Shown: one piece after another, positions 13,405-21,343 of the stretch
Numbering within the stretch: position 1 is the stretch's first letter
Layout of the letters: each line of letters begins with the position of its first letter
Assembly: GCA_027062035.1 (NCBI GenBank)
Contig: JAMOUL010000343.1
Coordinates: forward strand, 1-23,445
Source: Candidatus Aminicenantota bacterium
Lineage (GTDB): Bacteria > Acidobacteriota > Aminicenantia > S016-38
DNA length: 23,445 nucleotides
Direction of reading: 5' to 3'
Notes under the pieces: model-generated
Seen by the model: the letters and a program-made list of their open reading frames with translations, nothing else
Told to the model about the DNA's origin: nothing
Database searches by the model: none
Position numbers and translations under genes: made by a program

Positions 13405-14666
13405 AATATAAAGAGGCTCTGGGGTATTTAGAGTATCTCCAGGAGTTTAGAATAAAGCTTGGACTGGAGAGGATGCGAGCCCTCTCTGAGATTCTCGGTC
13501 ACCCCTGGAGAAGCTATTATTACATAATAATTGCTGGAACCAATGGGAAGGGGTCTGTCGGAGCTTTTTTAACGTCCATACTTTCAAAAAGGTACAGGGT
13601 TGGTTTTAATTCATCACCCCATCTTGTTTCTCCGAGGGAAAGAATAAGGCTGAATGGACACGCAATTTCTGAGGAGGATTTTGGATTTTTTATAGGAAAG
13701 GTGGCCAGGGCATCAGAGAAAATCAATTATAGATTTCCCCATCCTGTCACATTTTTTGAAACCCTGACGGCAGCAGCGATGCTTGCGTTTCAGGAGTGGG
13801 ATGTTGATGTTGGAATATTTGAGGTGGGAATGGGAGGCAGGCTGGATGCCACAAATATAGCGGATGAAAACATGAGCATTTTAACCGAAATAGACCTGGA
13901 CCATACCAGACATCTTGGAAAGACTGTGGAGGAAATTGCAAAGGAAAAAGCTTTTGTCATAAAAAATGGTATTTCTGTTATTGGTACCGAGAAGGATAGC
14001 GTTAAGAAGATCTTTCAGGAGAGGGCAGAGAGTAGAGGAGTAAAATCAAGAATCGTTTTCTCTGAAAATAATTTCAGAATTCTTGAGCCGATGCATAAGT
14101 TCTGGTTTAAAGGTGAGGATGAGTACGTTTTTTCCCCTTCGCTACCAGGGAATCACCAGGGCAGGAATGCTTCTATTGCCATTTCCGCTGCAGAGGAACT
14201 TAAGGAACAGGGTTTTTCTATTTCAAAGGAAGACATCCTTTCCGGAGTTTCCTCTGCATTCTGGCCAGGCAGGCTCGAGACAGCCGGGAAGATAACCCTC
14301 GATGGAGTTCACAATTGTCATGCTTCTATTTCCGTTGGTAGATATCTGGAAGAGACAGGTCCCTGGGATACAATGATTTTTACCATCATGAGAGACAAGG
14401 ATTATAGATGTATGGGCAGAAACCTCTTTCCCCACTTCAGAAGAATAATACTTACAGAGGTGGAATCTCGAAGGAAGATGCCAGCAGAGCAGTTACTTCC
14501 ACTGGCTTCAAGATATGCGGAGGTTCATATTGAGAAAAATCCTTATGATGCCTTGTCCCTGGCAGGGGAGATGTCCAGAGGGAAGATTTTTGTGGGGGGA
14601 TCCCTTTACCTTATTGGTAAAATCAGGGAGAGGTTACTTGAAGAAGGCGTGGTGGATAGACTATGA
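13401..14666 (+). CDS. folC: Folylpolyglutamate synthase / dihydrofolate synthase
   Basis: FolC joins glutamate to dihydropteroate and/or folates in the cytoplasm, using ATP. The 421-residue product carries the P-loop IAGTNGKGSVGAF (GTNGKGS near 45-51), SSPHLVSPRERIRLNG, FETLTAAAMLAF, EVGMGGRLDATN, the Mg-binding block ILTEIDLDHTRHLG, and in the C-terminal domain FWPGRLE and LDGVHNCHA. These are the usual Mur-ligase-like features. The start is TTG, overlapping the accD stop as TTGA, and the protein begins at the normal family position. Its stop overlaps the ATG of rlmN (ATGA). Whether it does one or both reactions cannot be read from sequence alone. Confidence 0.95.
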   Translation: MKYKEALGYLEYLQEFRIKLGLERMRALSEILGHPWRSYYYIIIAGTNGKGSVGAFLTSILSKRYRVGFNSSPHLVSPRERIRLNGHAISEEDFGFFIGKVARASEKINYRFPHPVTFFETLTAAAMLAFQEWDVDVGIFEVGMGGRLDATNIADENMSILTEIDLDHTRHLGKTVEEIAKEKAFVIKNGISVIGTEKDSVKKIFQERAESRGVKSRIVFSENNFRILEPMHKFWFKGEDEYVFSPSLPGNHQGRNASIAISAAEELKEQGFSISKEDILSGVSSAFWPGRLETAGKITLDGVHNCHASISVGRYLEETGPWDTMIFTIMRDKDYRCMGRNLFPHFRRIILTEVESRRKMPAEQLLPLASRYAEVHIEKNPYDALSLAGEMSRGKIFVGGSLYLIGKIRERLLEEGVVDRL

Positions 14667-15682
14667 AGAATATTTATTCTCTGGAACACAGGGAAGTCAG
14701 AGATCTTGTGCAATCGCTGGGTTATCCTGCCTTTCAGGGCGATAATCTGTACAGGTGGTTATATCTAAAGAGAGTTCAGAAATTTCATGAGATGACCGAT
14801 CTGCCTTCTGCTCTCAGAACATATCTGTCCGACCATTATTTTATAGGACTTCCCGAAGTCATTGATAAAGTTCGTGGTTCCGATGGTACAACGAAGTTTC
14901 TTATGGAACTCGAGGATGGGGAAAGGGTTGAAGCAGTTCTTATTCCGGAAAAGGGTCATACTACCTTTTGTATCTCTTCTCAGGTGGGATGCAGGATGGG
15001 ATGTAAATTCTGTGCCACCGCCCTTTCAGGACTTGTTAGAAATCTAAAGTTCCATGAAATTACAGGGCAGGTGCTCCGTCTTCTGGAGGATGTGGATAAC
15101 AGGGTCAACATAGTATTTATGGGTATGGGAGAGCCGCTTGATAACCTGGAGGAAGTGGCAAGGGCTATAGAAGTAATGAGCAAATGGATGGGGATTTCCC
15201 CCCGCAGGATGACACTTTCCACTGTAGGTCTTGTGGATAAGCTGGAAGAGATGCTTTTAAAGTTCCCCAGTTTGAGGGTGGCCCTTTCCCTGAATTTTCC
15301 CGATGATGAAAGAAGAACACAGTTTATGCCCATAAACAAAAAATACTCAGTGGGGGACCTGATAAGTTCCTTAAGGAAATTACCCATAAAGAAGAGGGAA
15401 AGGGTGACGATAGAATATGTCCTGATGGAGGGTATTAACGATTCCCGGGCAGATGCTATAAAGCTCGGGAAATTGTTGAGGGGATTGAAGGTTAAGATAA
15501 ACCTTATTCCCTACAATGAGAACGAATTTCTCCCATGGAAGAGACCGAAAAATGATAGGGTTGAGGATTTTGCCAGCAAGCTCAGAGAAATGGGATATTC
15601 TGTTTTTGTGAGGTATAGTAAGGGAAATGAAATCAAAGCAGCGTGTGGACAGCTTAGAGCTCAGAGGGGTCAGGGTACATAA
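14663..15682 (+). CDS. rlmN: Dual-specificity RNA methyltransferase RlmN
   Basis: RlmN is a radical SAM enzyme that makes 2-methyladenosine at 23S rRNA A2503 and A37 of some tRNAs. The 339-residue product has the N-terminal RNA-binding part (GYPAFQGDNLYRWLY), the cluster motif CRMGCKFC (C110, C114, C117), GMGEPLDN (154-161), STVGL, and the LIPYNE motif. The two catalytic cysteines are present: C328 in KAACGQL is the one that becomes methylated, and C103, seven residues before the cluster, matches E. coli C118. The ATG overlaps the folC stop. The last 56 bases overlap the start of uvrA, so the operon continues. Confidence 0.97.
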   Translation: MKNIYSLEHREVRDLVQSLGYPAFQGDNLYRWLYLKRVQKFHEMTDLPSALRTYLSDHYFIGLPEVIDKVRGSDGTTKFLMELEDGERVEAVLIPEKGHTTFCISSQVGCRMGCKFCATALSGLVRNLKFHEITGQVLRLLEDVDNRVNIVFMGMGEPLDNLEEVARAIEVMSKWMGISPRRMTLSTVGLVDKLEEMLLKFPSLRVALSLNFPDDERRTQFMPINKKYSVGDLISSLRKLPIKKRERVTIEYVLMEGINDSRADAIKLGKLLRGLKVKINLIPYNENEFLPWKRPKNDRVEDFASKLREMGYSVFVRYSKGNEIKAACGQLRAQRGQGT

Positions 15683-18314
15683 CCTTAAGGGGATAAATTT
15701 ATCCCTTCCCCATGGAAAAATAATAGTAATTACAGGGGTTAGCGGATCAGGAAAGAGTTCCCTCGCCTTTGATACCATTTATGCAGAGGGGTATCGCAGA
15801 TATGCTGAAACACTGTCCTCCTATGTGAGGCAATTTCTTGAAAGATTGGAGAGGCCGGAAGCTGAACTTATAGATGGCATAGCTCCCGCAGTGGCAATTA
15901 CTCAGATGCAGGGTCCTAAAAATCCCCGTTCAACTGTAGCAACTGTAACCGGAATATATGACCTTCTTCGTCTCCTTTTTGCCAAAGCAGGGATTCAGCG
16001 ATGTTACAGGTGCAACAGGGAAATAAGGGAAGCTTCCCCCACCCTTATCTGGTCAGTATTAAAGGGATATGCAGGAAAAAGGGGTATAGTTGCCTTCGAA
16101 CCCGTCCTCGGTGAAAAGGAATTGCGCAGGATGGGATTTACTCGAATTTTTAGAGCTGGTGAAACCCTATACTGGGAGGAGGCCGGGGAACTTAAGGATG
16201 GTGATCTGATACTTGCAGATAGGTTTGTAATAGACGAGGGTGATAGAGAGAGAATTGATGAGGCATTCCAGGTGGCATTCAAATACGGAAACGGAAGGGC
16301 GTATCTTTTTGTGGGGGAGAAAGAAATAAGATTCACAACCAGAAGGGAATGTCCTTATTGCAGTATTGATTATCCCGAACTTGAACCCAATCTTTTTTCC
16401 TTTAATTCTCCCAGGGGTGCTTGCCCGGTGTGTTCAGGTATGGGAGAGGAAGCAGTGCTCGATTGGGACAAAATCATTCCAGATCCCACCCTCAGCCTTG
16501 AACAGGGCGCTGTGGTCCCCTTTAACACTGAAACCAATTATGACTACTGGATGGAAATGCTGGAGGAGGCAGGAATAAGGACTGATATTCCCTTTGAAAG
16601 GCTCACGTTAGAGGAACGGAAATGGGTGGAAGATGAAATAAAGGAATTTTTTGCATGGCTCGAAAGAAAGAAATATAAAGTCCAGGCAAGGGTAACTATA
16701 GCGAGATACAGAAAATATATACCATGTAGAGCCTGCGGGGGAAGAAGGTTAAATACCATTGCGTTGAATGTTTATTATAGGGGAAAGAATATCGGTGAGA
16801 TAACGGAGATGACCGCAGGCGAAGCCTTTAAGTTTTTCTCATCCATAGGGCCCGAAGGAGAGGCTGAAGAAAGGCTGATTTCAGAAATAAAGGAAAAACT
16901 GGAGTTTCTCGTAAAGGTTGGACTGGGGTATATAACCCTTGATCGTATGAGCTTTACCCTGAGTGGAGGAGAATGGGAAAGGGTTTCTCTGGCATCTGCC
17001 CTCGCTTCAACCATAACCGGTGTCATATATGTTCTGGATGAGCCTTCCATTGGTTTGCACCCGAGGGATGTGGAGAAGCTTATAGACACAATAAAAAGAT
17101 TAAATGAAATGGGAAACACCATTGTGGTTGTGGAACACGATCCCCAGATAATCACTTCATCTGACTGGGCTGTGGAGCTGGGTCCCGGCGCTGGAGAAAG
17201 AGGAGGCGAGGTGCTTTATAGTGGGGATGTGGAGGGCTTAAAAAAGAGCAAAACACCAACCGGATCCTTTCTCAGAGGAGAAATTAAACTCCCTCTCATG
17301 AAAGACAGAAATTCCAGTGGCTGGATAATAGTGAAGGGAGCGAGAAAATTCAATCTTAAGAACATAGATGTCAGATTCAAATGGGGCCTTCTGAATTGTA
17401 TTACCGGAGTTTCCGGTTCGGGAAAATCCACTCTCCTTTTCGAAGTTTTATATAAAGGAATAATTGGGGAGGCAAAAAGGGGTGAAGTGTTTGATGAAAT
17501 TGTTCTTCCTTCTCAGTTTCGCGAGGCGGTCATAGTTTCCCAGCATTCCATCCCCCGTTCTTCGAGGGCAACGCCGGCAACATTTTTGAAGGCCTTTGAC
17601 TCCATAAGAAAGGTATTTGCTTCTCTCCCGGAGGCAAAGAGGCTTGGATTCACTCCAGGACATTTTTCCTTTAATTCTCCCCTGGGAAGATGCCCTGCCT
17701 GTAAGGGGGCTGGCTGGGTAAAGGTGGAAATGTATTTTATGGAAGATATGGAAGTGAAGTGCGATCTTTGCGGAGGAAGGAGATATAGGGAAGAAATTCT
17801 CAGGGTCAGGTACGGGGGTAAGAGTATATCAGATGTACTCAATATGACGGTTAGTGAAGCCCTTGAGCTTTTTAAAGAGCATGGCCCGGTTTTAAGGGAG
17901 CTGTATCCACTGGTGGAACTGGGTCTCGATTATCTGAAGCTTGGACAACCCCTTTCCACACTTTCGGTGGGAGAGGCTCAGAGGCTGAAACTTGCCCAGG
18001 CCTTTAAGGAAGGAAAAGGAGGAACTCTTTTTTTAATGGATGAACCCACCACAGGCCTTCATCCTGTGGATATAAGAAAATTGCTTTTGGCAATGGAGCG
18101 ACTCCTGGATGAGGGAAACACCTTCATAGTTATAGAACATAATATGGATTTCGTAAGCAGGTGTCACCGGGTTGTTGATCTGGGACCAGAAGGAGGAAAC
18201 CTTGGCGGGAGGGTGGTGGCAGAGGGTTCTCCCCTGGATATTGCAGAGTCAGGTACTTATACAGGCAGTTTCCTGGCTTCTCTTCTTCATTCTGAAGGGT
18301 TTAAAACTTCATAG
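15627..18314 (+). CDS. uvrA: UvrA-type excinuclease ATPase with divergent signature motifs
   Basis: UvrA finds DNA lesions and loads UvrB. The 895-residue product has both ABC modules. Module one has Walker A GVSGSGKS (37-44), cysteines 126/129 and 242/245, SFNSPRGACPVCSG, a UvrB-binding-like segment (about 150-235) and Walker B VLDEPS. Module two has GVSGSGKS (594-601), a zinc site (C689, C692, C712, C715) and MDEPTTGLH. Deviations are visible. Signature one is LSGGEWER rather than LSGGEAQR. Signature two is LSVGEAQR, with V781 for glycine. The usual IDQ and VDQSPIGR segments read ITQ and VSQHSIPR. It is about 45 residues shorter than E. coli UvrA. It may be the main UvrA of a divergent lineage or a paralogue. 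GTG at 15645 is an alternative start. Confidence 0.85.
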   Translation: MKSKQRVDSLELRGVRVHNLKGINLSLPHGKIIVITGVSGSGKSSLAFDTIYAEGYRRYAETLSSYVRQFLERLERPEAELIDGIAPAVAITQMQGPKNPRSTVATVTGIYDLLRLLFAKAGIQRCYRCNREIREASPTLIWSVLKGYAGKRGIVAFEPVLGEKELRRMGFTRIFRAGETLYWEEAGELKDGDLILADRFVIDEGDRERIDEAFQVAFKYGNGRAYLFVGEKEIRFTTRRECPYCSIDYPELEPNLFSFNSPRGACPVCSGMGEEAVLDWDKIIPDPTLSLEQGAVVPFNTETNYDYWMEMLEEAGIRTDIPFERLTLEERKWVEDEIKEFFAWLERKKYKVQARVTIARYRKYIPCRACGGRRLNTIALNVYYRGKNIGEITEMTAGEAFKFFSSIGPEGEAEERLISEIKEKLEFLVKVGLGYITLDRMSFTLSGGEWERVSLASALASTITGVIYVLDEPSIGLHPRDVEKLIDTIKRLNEMGNTIVVVEHDPQIITSSDWAVELGPGAGERGGEVLYSGDVEGLKKSKTPTGSFLRGEIKLPLMKDRNSSGWIIVKGARKFNLKNIDVRFKWGLLNCITGVSGSGKSTLLFEVLYKGIIGEAKRGEVFDEIVLPSQFREAVIVSQHSIPRSSRATPATFLKAFDSIRKVFASLPEAKRLGFTPGHFSFNSPLGRCPACKGAGWVKVEMYFMEDMEVKCDLCGGRRYREEILRVRYGGKSISDVLNMTVSEALELFKEHGPVLRELYPLVELGLDYLKLGQPLSTLSVGEAQRLKLAQAFKEGKGGTLFLMDEPTTGLHPVDIRKLLLAMERLLDEGNTFIVIEHNMDFVSRCHRVVDLGPEGGNLGGRVVAEGSPLDIAESGTYTGSFLASLLHSEGFKTS

Positions 18315-19708
18315 AACCTTTCTTCCAGCTCAGGGGATAGTAGCTTTCCTTCTCTGAGCGCTGATATCAAAAGAGAAGCGGCTCTTTTGGGTTGCTTATT
18401 CCTTAAAACTTCCAGAAATTCCCCGGGTTTCAGCCATGGAATAAGATTTTTCTCTGGATTAATAAGGTTGTGTAAAAGTTCATCATGGGGCTTTTCGTAA
18501 TGTATGAGGGGATATGAAACTCCGTTCTTTTTGAGGATTTTTCTGAAGACAATTTTTTCCCTGCATTTTAAAATGGCCCGCCTGTAGGAAGGCGTATAGG
18601 GATAAGGTATAAGGAATGGAGAGTTGGGAAGAATATGGAAGTAACTGTATTTTGCCATAAGCCTTGCTACGAAGAGAAACTCTTCAGTGAATTCTGCGAG
18701 GGTGGACATGCAATCGCTCAGGATCCAGTAATGATAATTCTCTATGCTTAACCTCTCCATAAGGGACACAGCTTCTTCTATTTCCCTTTCCCCTGATTTT
18801 TTGGCGAGTCTTTTTGCCCTGGGCTTTATAAATACATCCGTTCCTATCCATAATATTGGTTGAGAGACAAAGGGGGCCGACTTTATGGCGTCGAAGGCCG
18901 CAGGGCTGAGAAGGCTATCCATTGAGGTCTGTATGCCCCAGAGCTCAAAACCTTCCTCTTTCAATATGGAAAAGACATTTACGGCATATTCCGGGTCCAG
19001 GAGGATATCGTCGTCTGCAAGATTAACTACAGGAGCTCCTCCAAGTTCTTTGAATTTTCTAAGCCATTCTCTTATAAGAAGAGGAGGGGTTTTTCTCTGC
19101 TTTCTTCCGTGGACGTGTGTACAGAAGATGCAGGAGCGTGGGCATCCCCTTGAAACTACCAGTTCCAGTCCCTTATTGTAATCCTCAGATGTGAAGGGAG
19201 AAAAGGAAATGGGTGTCAGGGAAAGGTCCTCCCTTCTTGGAGAGACCGGCTTGATTCTTTCTCCGTTTATCCTTAAAAGCCATGGTCCTTCAGGATGCAT
19301 TCCCTTATTAAGTCCGGAAAGAAGCTCTGGAAACAGAATTTCCCCCTCCCCGGAAAATACTATGTTTGCCCTCTCCATAAATGTGAAGGTTTCCCGGGGG
19401 GCCATGGTGGGCGTTACGCCTCCCACAGCAAGCAAAGTTTCATCCGGCATGAACTTTGAAAACTCCAGGATTTCCAGGAAGAAATCGTCAAATATGGTTA
19501 TTCCAACAAGGTTATAATCGGACAGTTGTCTATAAGGGGTGAGATGAAGAGAGGGTATCTCCAGATAGGAAAAATCAACTTTAAATCCCCGATTTTCGAG
19601 TCCTCCTGCCAGAAACAGAATGGATGGAGGAACGGAGAAACTTTCCCACCTTTTTTCCGTTCTTCTGGGGAAAAGAAGGAGAATTGTTTCAATGTTCAGA
19701 GGCTTCAA
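18287..19708 (-). CDS. Radical SAM protein with an N-terminal B12-binding-like domain
   Basis: About 473 residues. The following numbers count from the upstream TTG at 19726. The N-terminal half (about 12-140) resembles cobalamin-binding-type domains of BchE-like radical SAM enzymes (PPSILFLAGGLENRGFKVDF, LVGITIFDDF, LLAVGGVTPT, FSGEGEILFPEL) but shows no DxHxxG cobalamin-binding histidine. The radical SAM core follows with SRGCPRSCIFCTH (C195, C199, C202) and LADDDILLD (236-244). No substrate can be named. I favour the TTG at 19708 because AAAGGAG (19723-19717) lies eight bases upstream of it; the longer frame would start inside that ribosome site. It overlaps the end of polX by 20 bases and, convergently, the end of uvrA by 28. 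Confidence 0.82.
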   Translation of the reverse strand: MKPLNIETILLLFPRRTEKRWESFSVPPSILFLAGGLENRGFKVDFSYLEIPSLHLTPYRQLSDYNLVGITIFDDFFLEILEFSKFMPDETLLAVGGVTPTMAPRETFTFMERANIVFSGEGEILFPELLSGLNKGMHPEGPWLLRINGERIKPVSPRREDLSLTPISFSPFTSEDYNKGLELVVSRGCPRSCIFCTHVHGRKQRKTPPLLIREWLRKFKELGGAPVVNLADDDILLDPEYAVNVFSILKEEGFELWGIQTSMDSLLSPAAFDAIKSAPFVSQPILWIGTDVFIKPRAKRLAKKSGEREIEEAVSLMERLSIENYHYWILSDCMSTLAEFTEEFLFVARLMAKYSYFHILPNSPFLIPYPYTPSYRRAILKCREKIVFRKILKKNGVSYPLIHYEKPHDELLHNLINPEKNLIPWLKPGEFLEVLRNKQPKRAASLLISALREGKLLSPELEERFYEVLNPSE

Positions 19709-21341
19709 ATTCGCCTCTCCTTTCAAAGAATGCCTGAATTTTCTCTGTCTCCCAGGTATTTATTATCCTTTCAGGCGGAAGAGCTGCCTTTCTGGCCACC
19801 ATTATTCCATATTTTCTTAAGGACTCAAGGGTAGCAGTGGAGTGTGCATCTGTTCCAATGGAGAAAAATATTTTGTATTGTTTCGCCCTTTCTATCAGCC
19901 AGTAGGGAAGGTCAAGCCTATCGGGCTGGCAATTTATCTCTATTGCGATGTTCTTTTCCTCTGCCTTTTTGAAGATTTCATCCCAGTCAGCCTCTGCCTG
20001 GGGTCTTTTCCCTATTAATCTTCCGGTAGGGTGACCGAGAATCCTTACGTATGGGTTTTCCATTGCATTTAGAAGTCTCCTGGTCATTTCGTCCTTTCCC
20101 ATGTCCAGCTTCAAATGAGGAGAAGCTATAACATAATCCAGCTTCGAAAGTACAAGGTCAGGATAGTCAAGCCTTCCGTCTTCCAGAATATCTACCTCGC
20201 ATCCAGCAAAGACCTTTATGGGAAAGCTGGTGGATTTTATTAGCTCTATTTGCTCCATAAGTCTTTCTGCAGAAAGTCCCCCTGCTATTCTGGAAGACTG
20301 TGAATGGTCAGAAATGCCAATATATTTATAACCAAGATAAGACGCCTTCTCCACCATTCTCTCCAGTGTATCTCTTCCGTCGGTCCAGTCAGTATGCATA
20401 TGAAGGTCTCCCATAAGGAGTTTTTCTTCTACCAGAGGAGGAACCTTTTCCGGATTTAAATGCCTTACTTCCGGTGGGATCCATGGAAGATCAAGGGCTG
20501 AATATATTTCCTCCTCTGTGTTATAGAAGGCCTTTCCTTTTACAAATAGTCCATCCTCTTTAAGTTCCCCTCCCATTTTTTCGGCTCTTTTCTTCAGGAA
20601 CTCTATATGTTCAGGTGGTCCGGTTAGAAGTAGTTTCCATATCCCCTTTTTTCTCCTTTCAAAAAAGTCCACAGGGATGCCGGAAGGAAAGTAAAACCTT
20701 ATTTTATTCTTGAGCTTTACCTTCGGCCATGGAAATTTCAGGGGCTTTCCGAAGAACATGATGTCCACGTCCGTGAAGATTTCGTCCCACCTTCTGAAAC
20801 TTCCCACAGGGATGGAACCCTCCACCTCCTCTGTGGCAAGAGCCACAGCCTCCTCAGCTTCTTCTATGGAAAATTTGCCAAGATAGTGTTTTATTCTTTC
20901 CATGGATTTTAGAATTTTTTCTATTTTTCTGGGTCCAAATTTTGGAAGTTCCTTTGCCCTTTCAGATGAGAGAAACTCTGTAAGCTCTTCGATATTTTTT
21001 ATTCCATAGGAGGAATACAAGATTCCAACTGTTTTCGGCCCCAGATTTGGCACCCGCAGGAGAGAAAGCAGAGAGTATGGCATCTCTGAAAGGAGTCGTC
21101 TATGAAGATTACAGTCGCCAGTTTCCAGTATTTCCATTATCTTTTTCTCTATTGCCTCCCCGATTCCCTCAATTTTTCTCAGCTCCCCACCTTCCCTGAC
21201 ATAGTCTTCTATCTTCTGGGGAAAATTTCGGATGGTTCGTGCCACGTTTCTGTAGGAGCGGATTTTAAACGGATTTTCTCCCTTTATCTCCAGAAAATCT
21301 GCTATCTCATCGAATATCCTTGCTATGGTTGCGTTTTGCAT
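19689..21341 (-). CDS. polX: Family X DNA polymerase with PHP domain (PolX)
   Basis: Bacterial PolX fills short gaps in base excision repair, and its PHP domain usually gives Mn2+-dependent 3'-5' exonuclease activity. The 550-residue product has an N-terminal 8-kDa-type/HhH region (about 1-150, IEGIGEAIEKKI, VPNLGPKTVGILY). A shortened palm follows with GSFRRWDEIFTDVD (D191, D193) and the third acidic residue D225 in PVDFF. Then come TGPPEHIEFLKKRA and WIPPEVRHLN. The PHP domain (about 310-550) has DLHMHTDWTDGR (H314, H316), GISDHSQSS, E382, H409, GHPTGRL (H437) and GTDAHS (D498, H500). It starts two bases after nadB, with GGAG upstream. The palm insert between the second and third aspartates is clearly shorter than in Bacillus subtilis PolX. 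Confidence 0.93.
   Translation of the reverse strand: MQNATIARIFDEIADFLEIKGENPFKIRSYRNVARTIRNFPQKIEDYVREGGELRKIEGIGEAIEKKIMEILETGDCNLHRRLLSEMPYSLLSLLRVPNLGPKTVGILYSSYGIKNIEELTEFLSSERAKELPKFGPRKIEKILKSMERIKHYLGKFSIEEAEEAVALATEEVEGSIPVGSFRRWDEIFTDVDIMFFGKPLKFPWPKVKLKNKIRFYFPSGIPVDFFERRKKGIWKLLLTGPPEHIEFLKKRAEKMGGELKEDGLFVKGKAFYNTEEEIYSALDLPWIPPEVRHLNPEKVPPLVEEKLLMGDLHMHTDWTDGRDTLERMVEKASYLGYKYIGISDHSQSSRIAGGLSAERLMEQIELIKSTSFPIKVFAGCEVDILEDGRLDYPDLVLSKLDYVIASPHLKLDMGKDEMTRRLLNAMENPYVRILGHPTGRLIGKRPQAEADWDEIFKKAEEKNIAIEINCQPDRLDLPYWLIERAKQYKIFFSIGTDAHSTATLESLRKYGIMVARKAALPPERIINTWETEKIQAFFERRGEFEASEH
19717..19723 (-). promoter_or_regulatory. Shine-Dalgarno that decides the radical SAM start
   Basis: The minus strand reads AAAGGAG, eight bases before a TTG at 19708. 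A TTG at 19726 also opens this frame but would put the ribosome site inside the coding region. The downstream TTG is therefore preferred. Confidence 0.6.
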
Positions 21342-21343
21342 TT

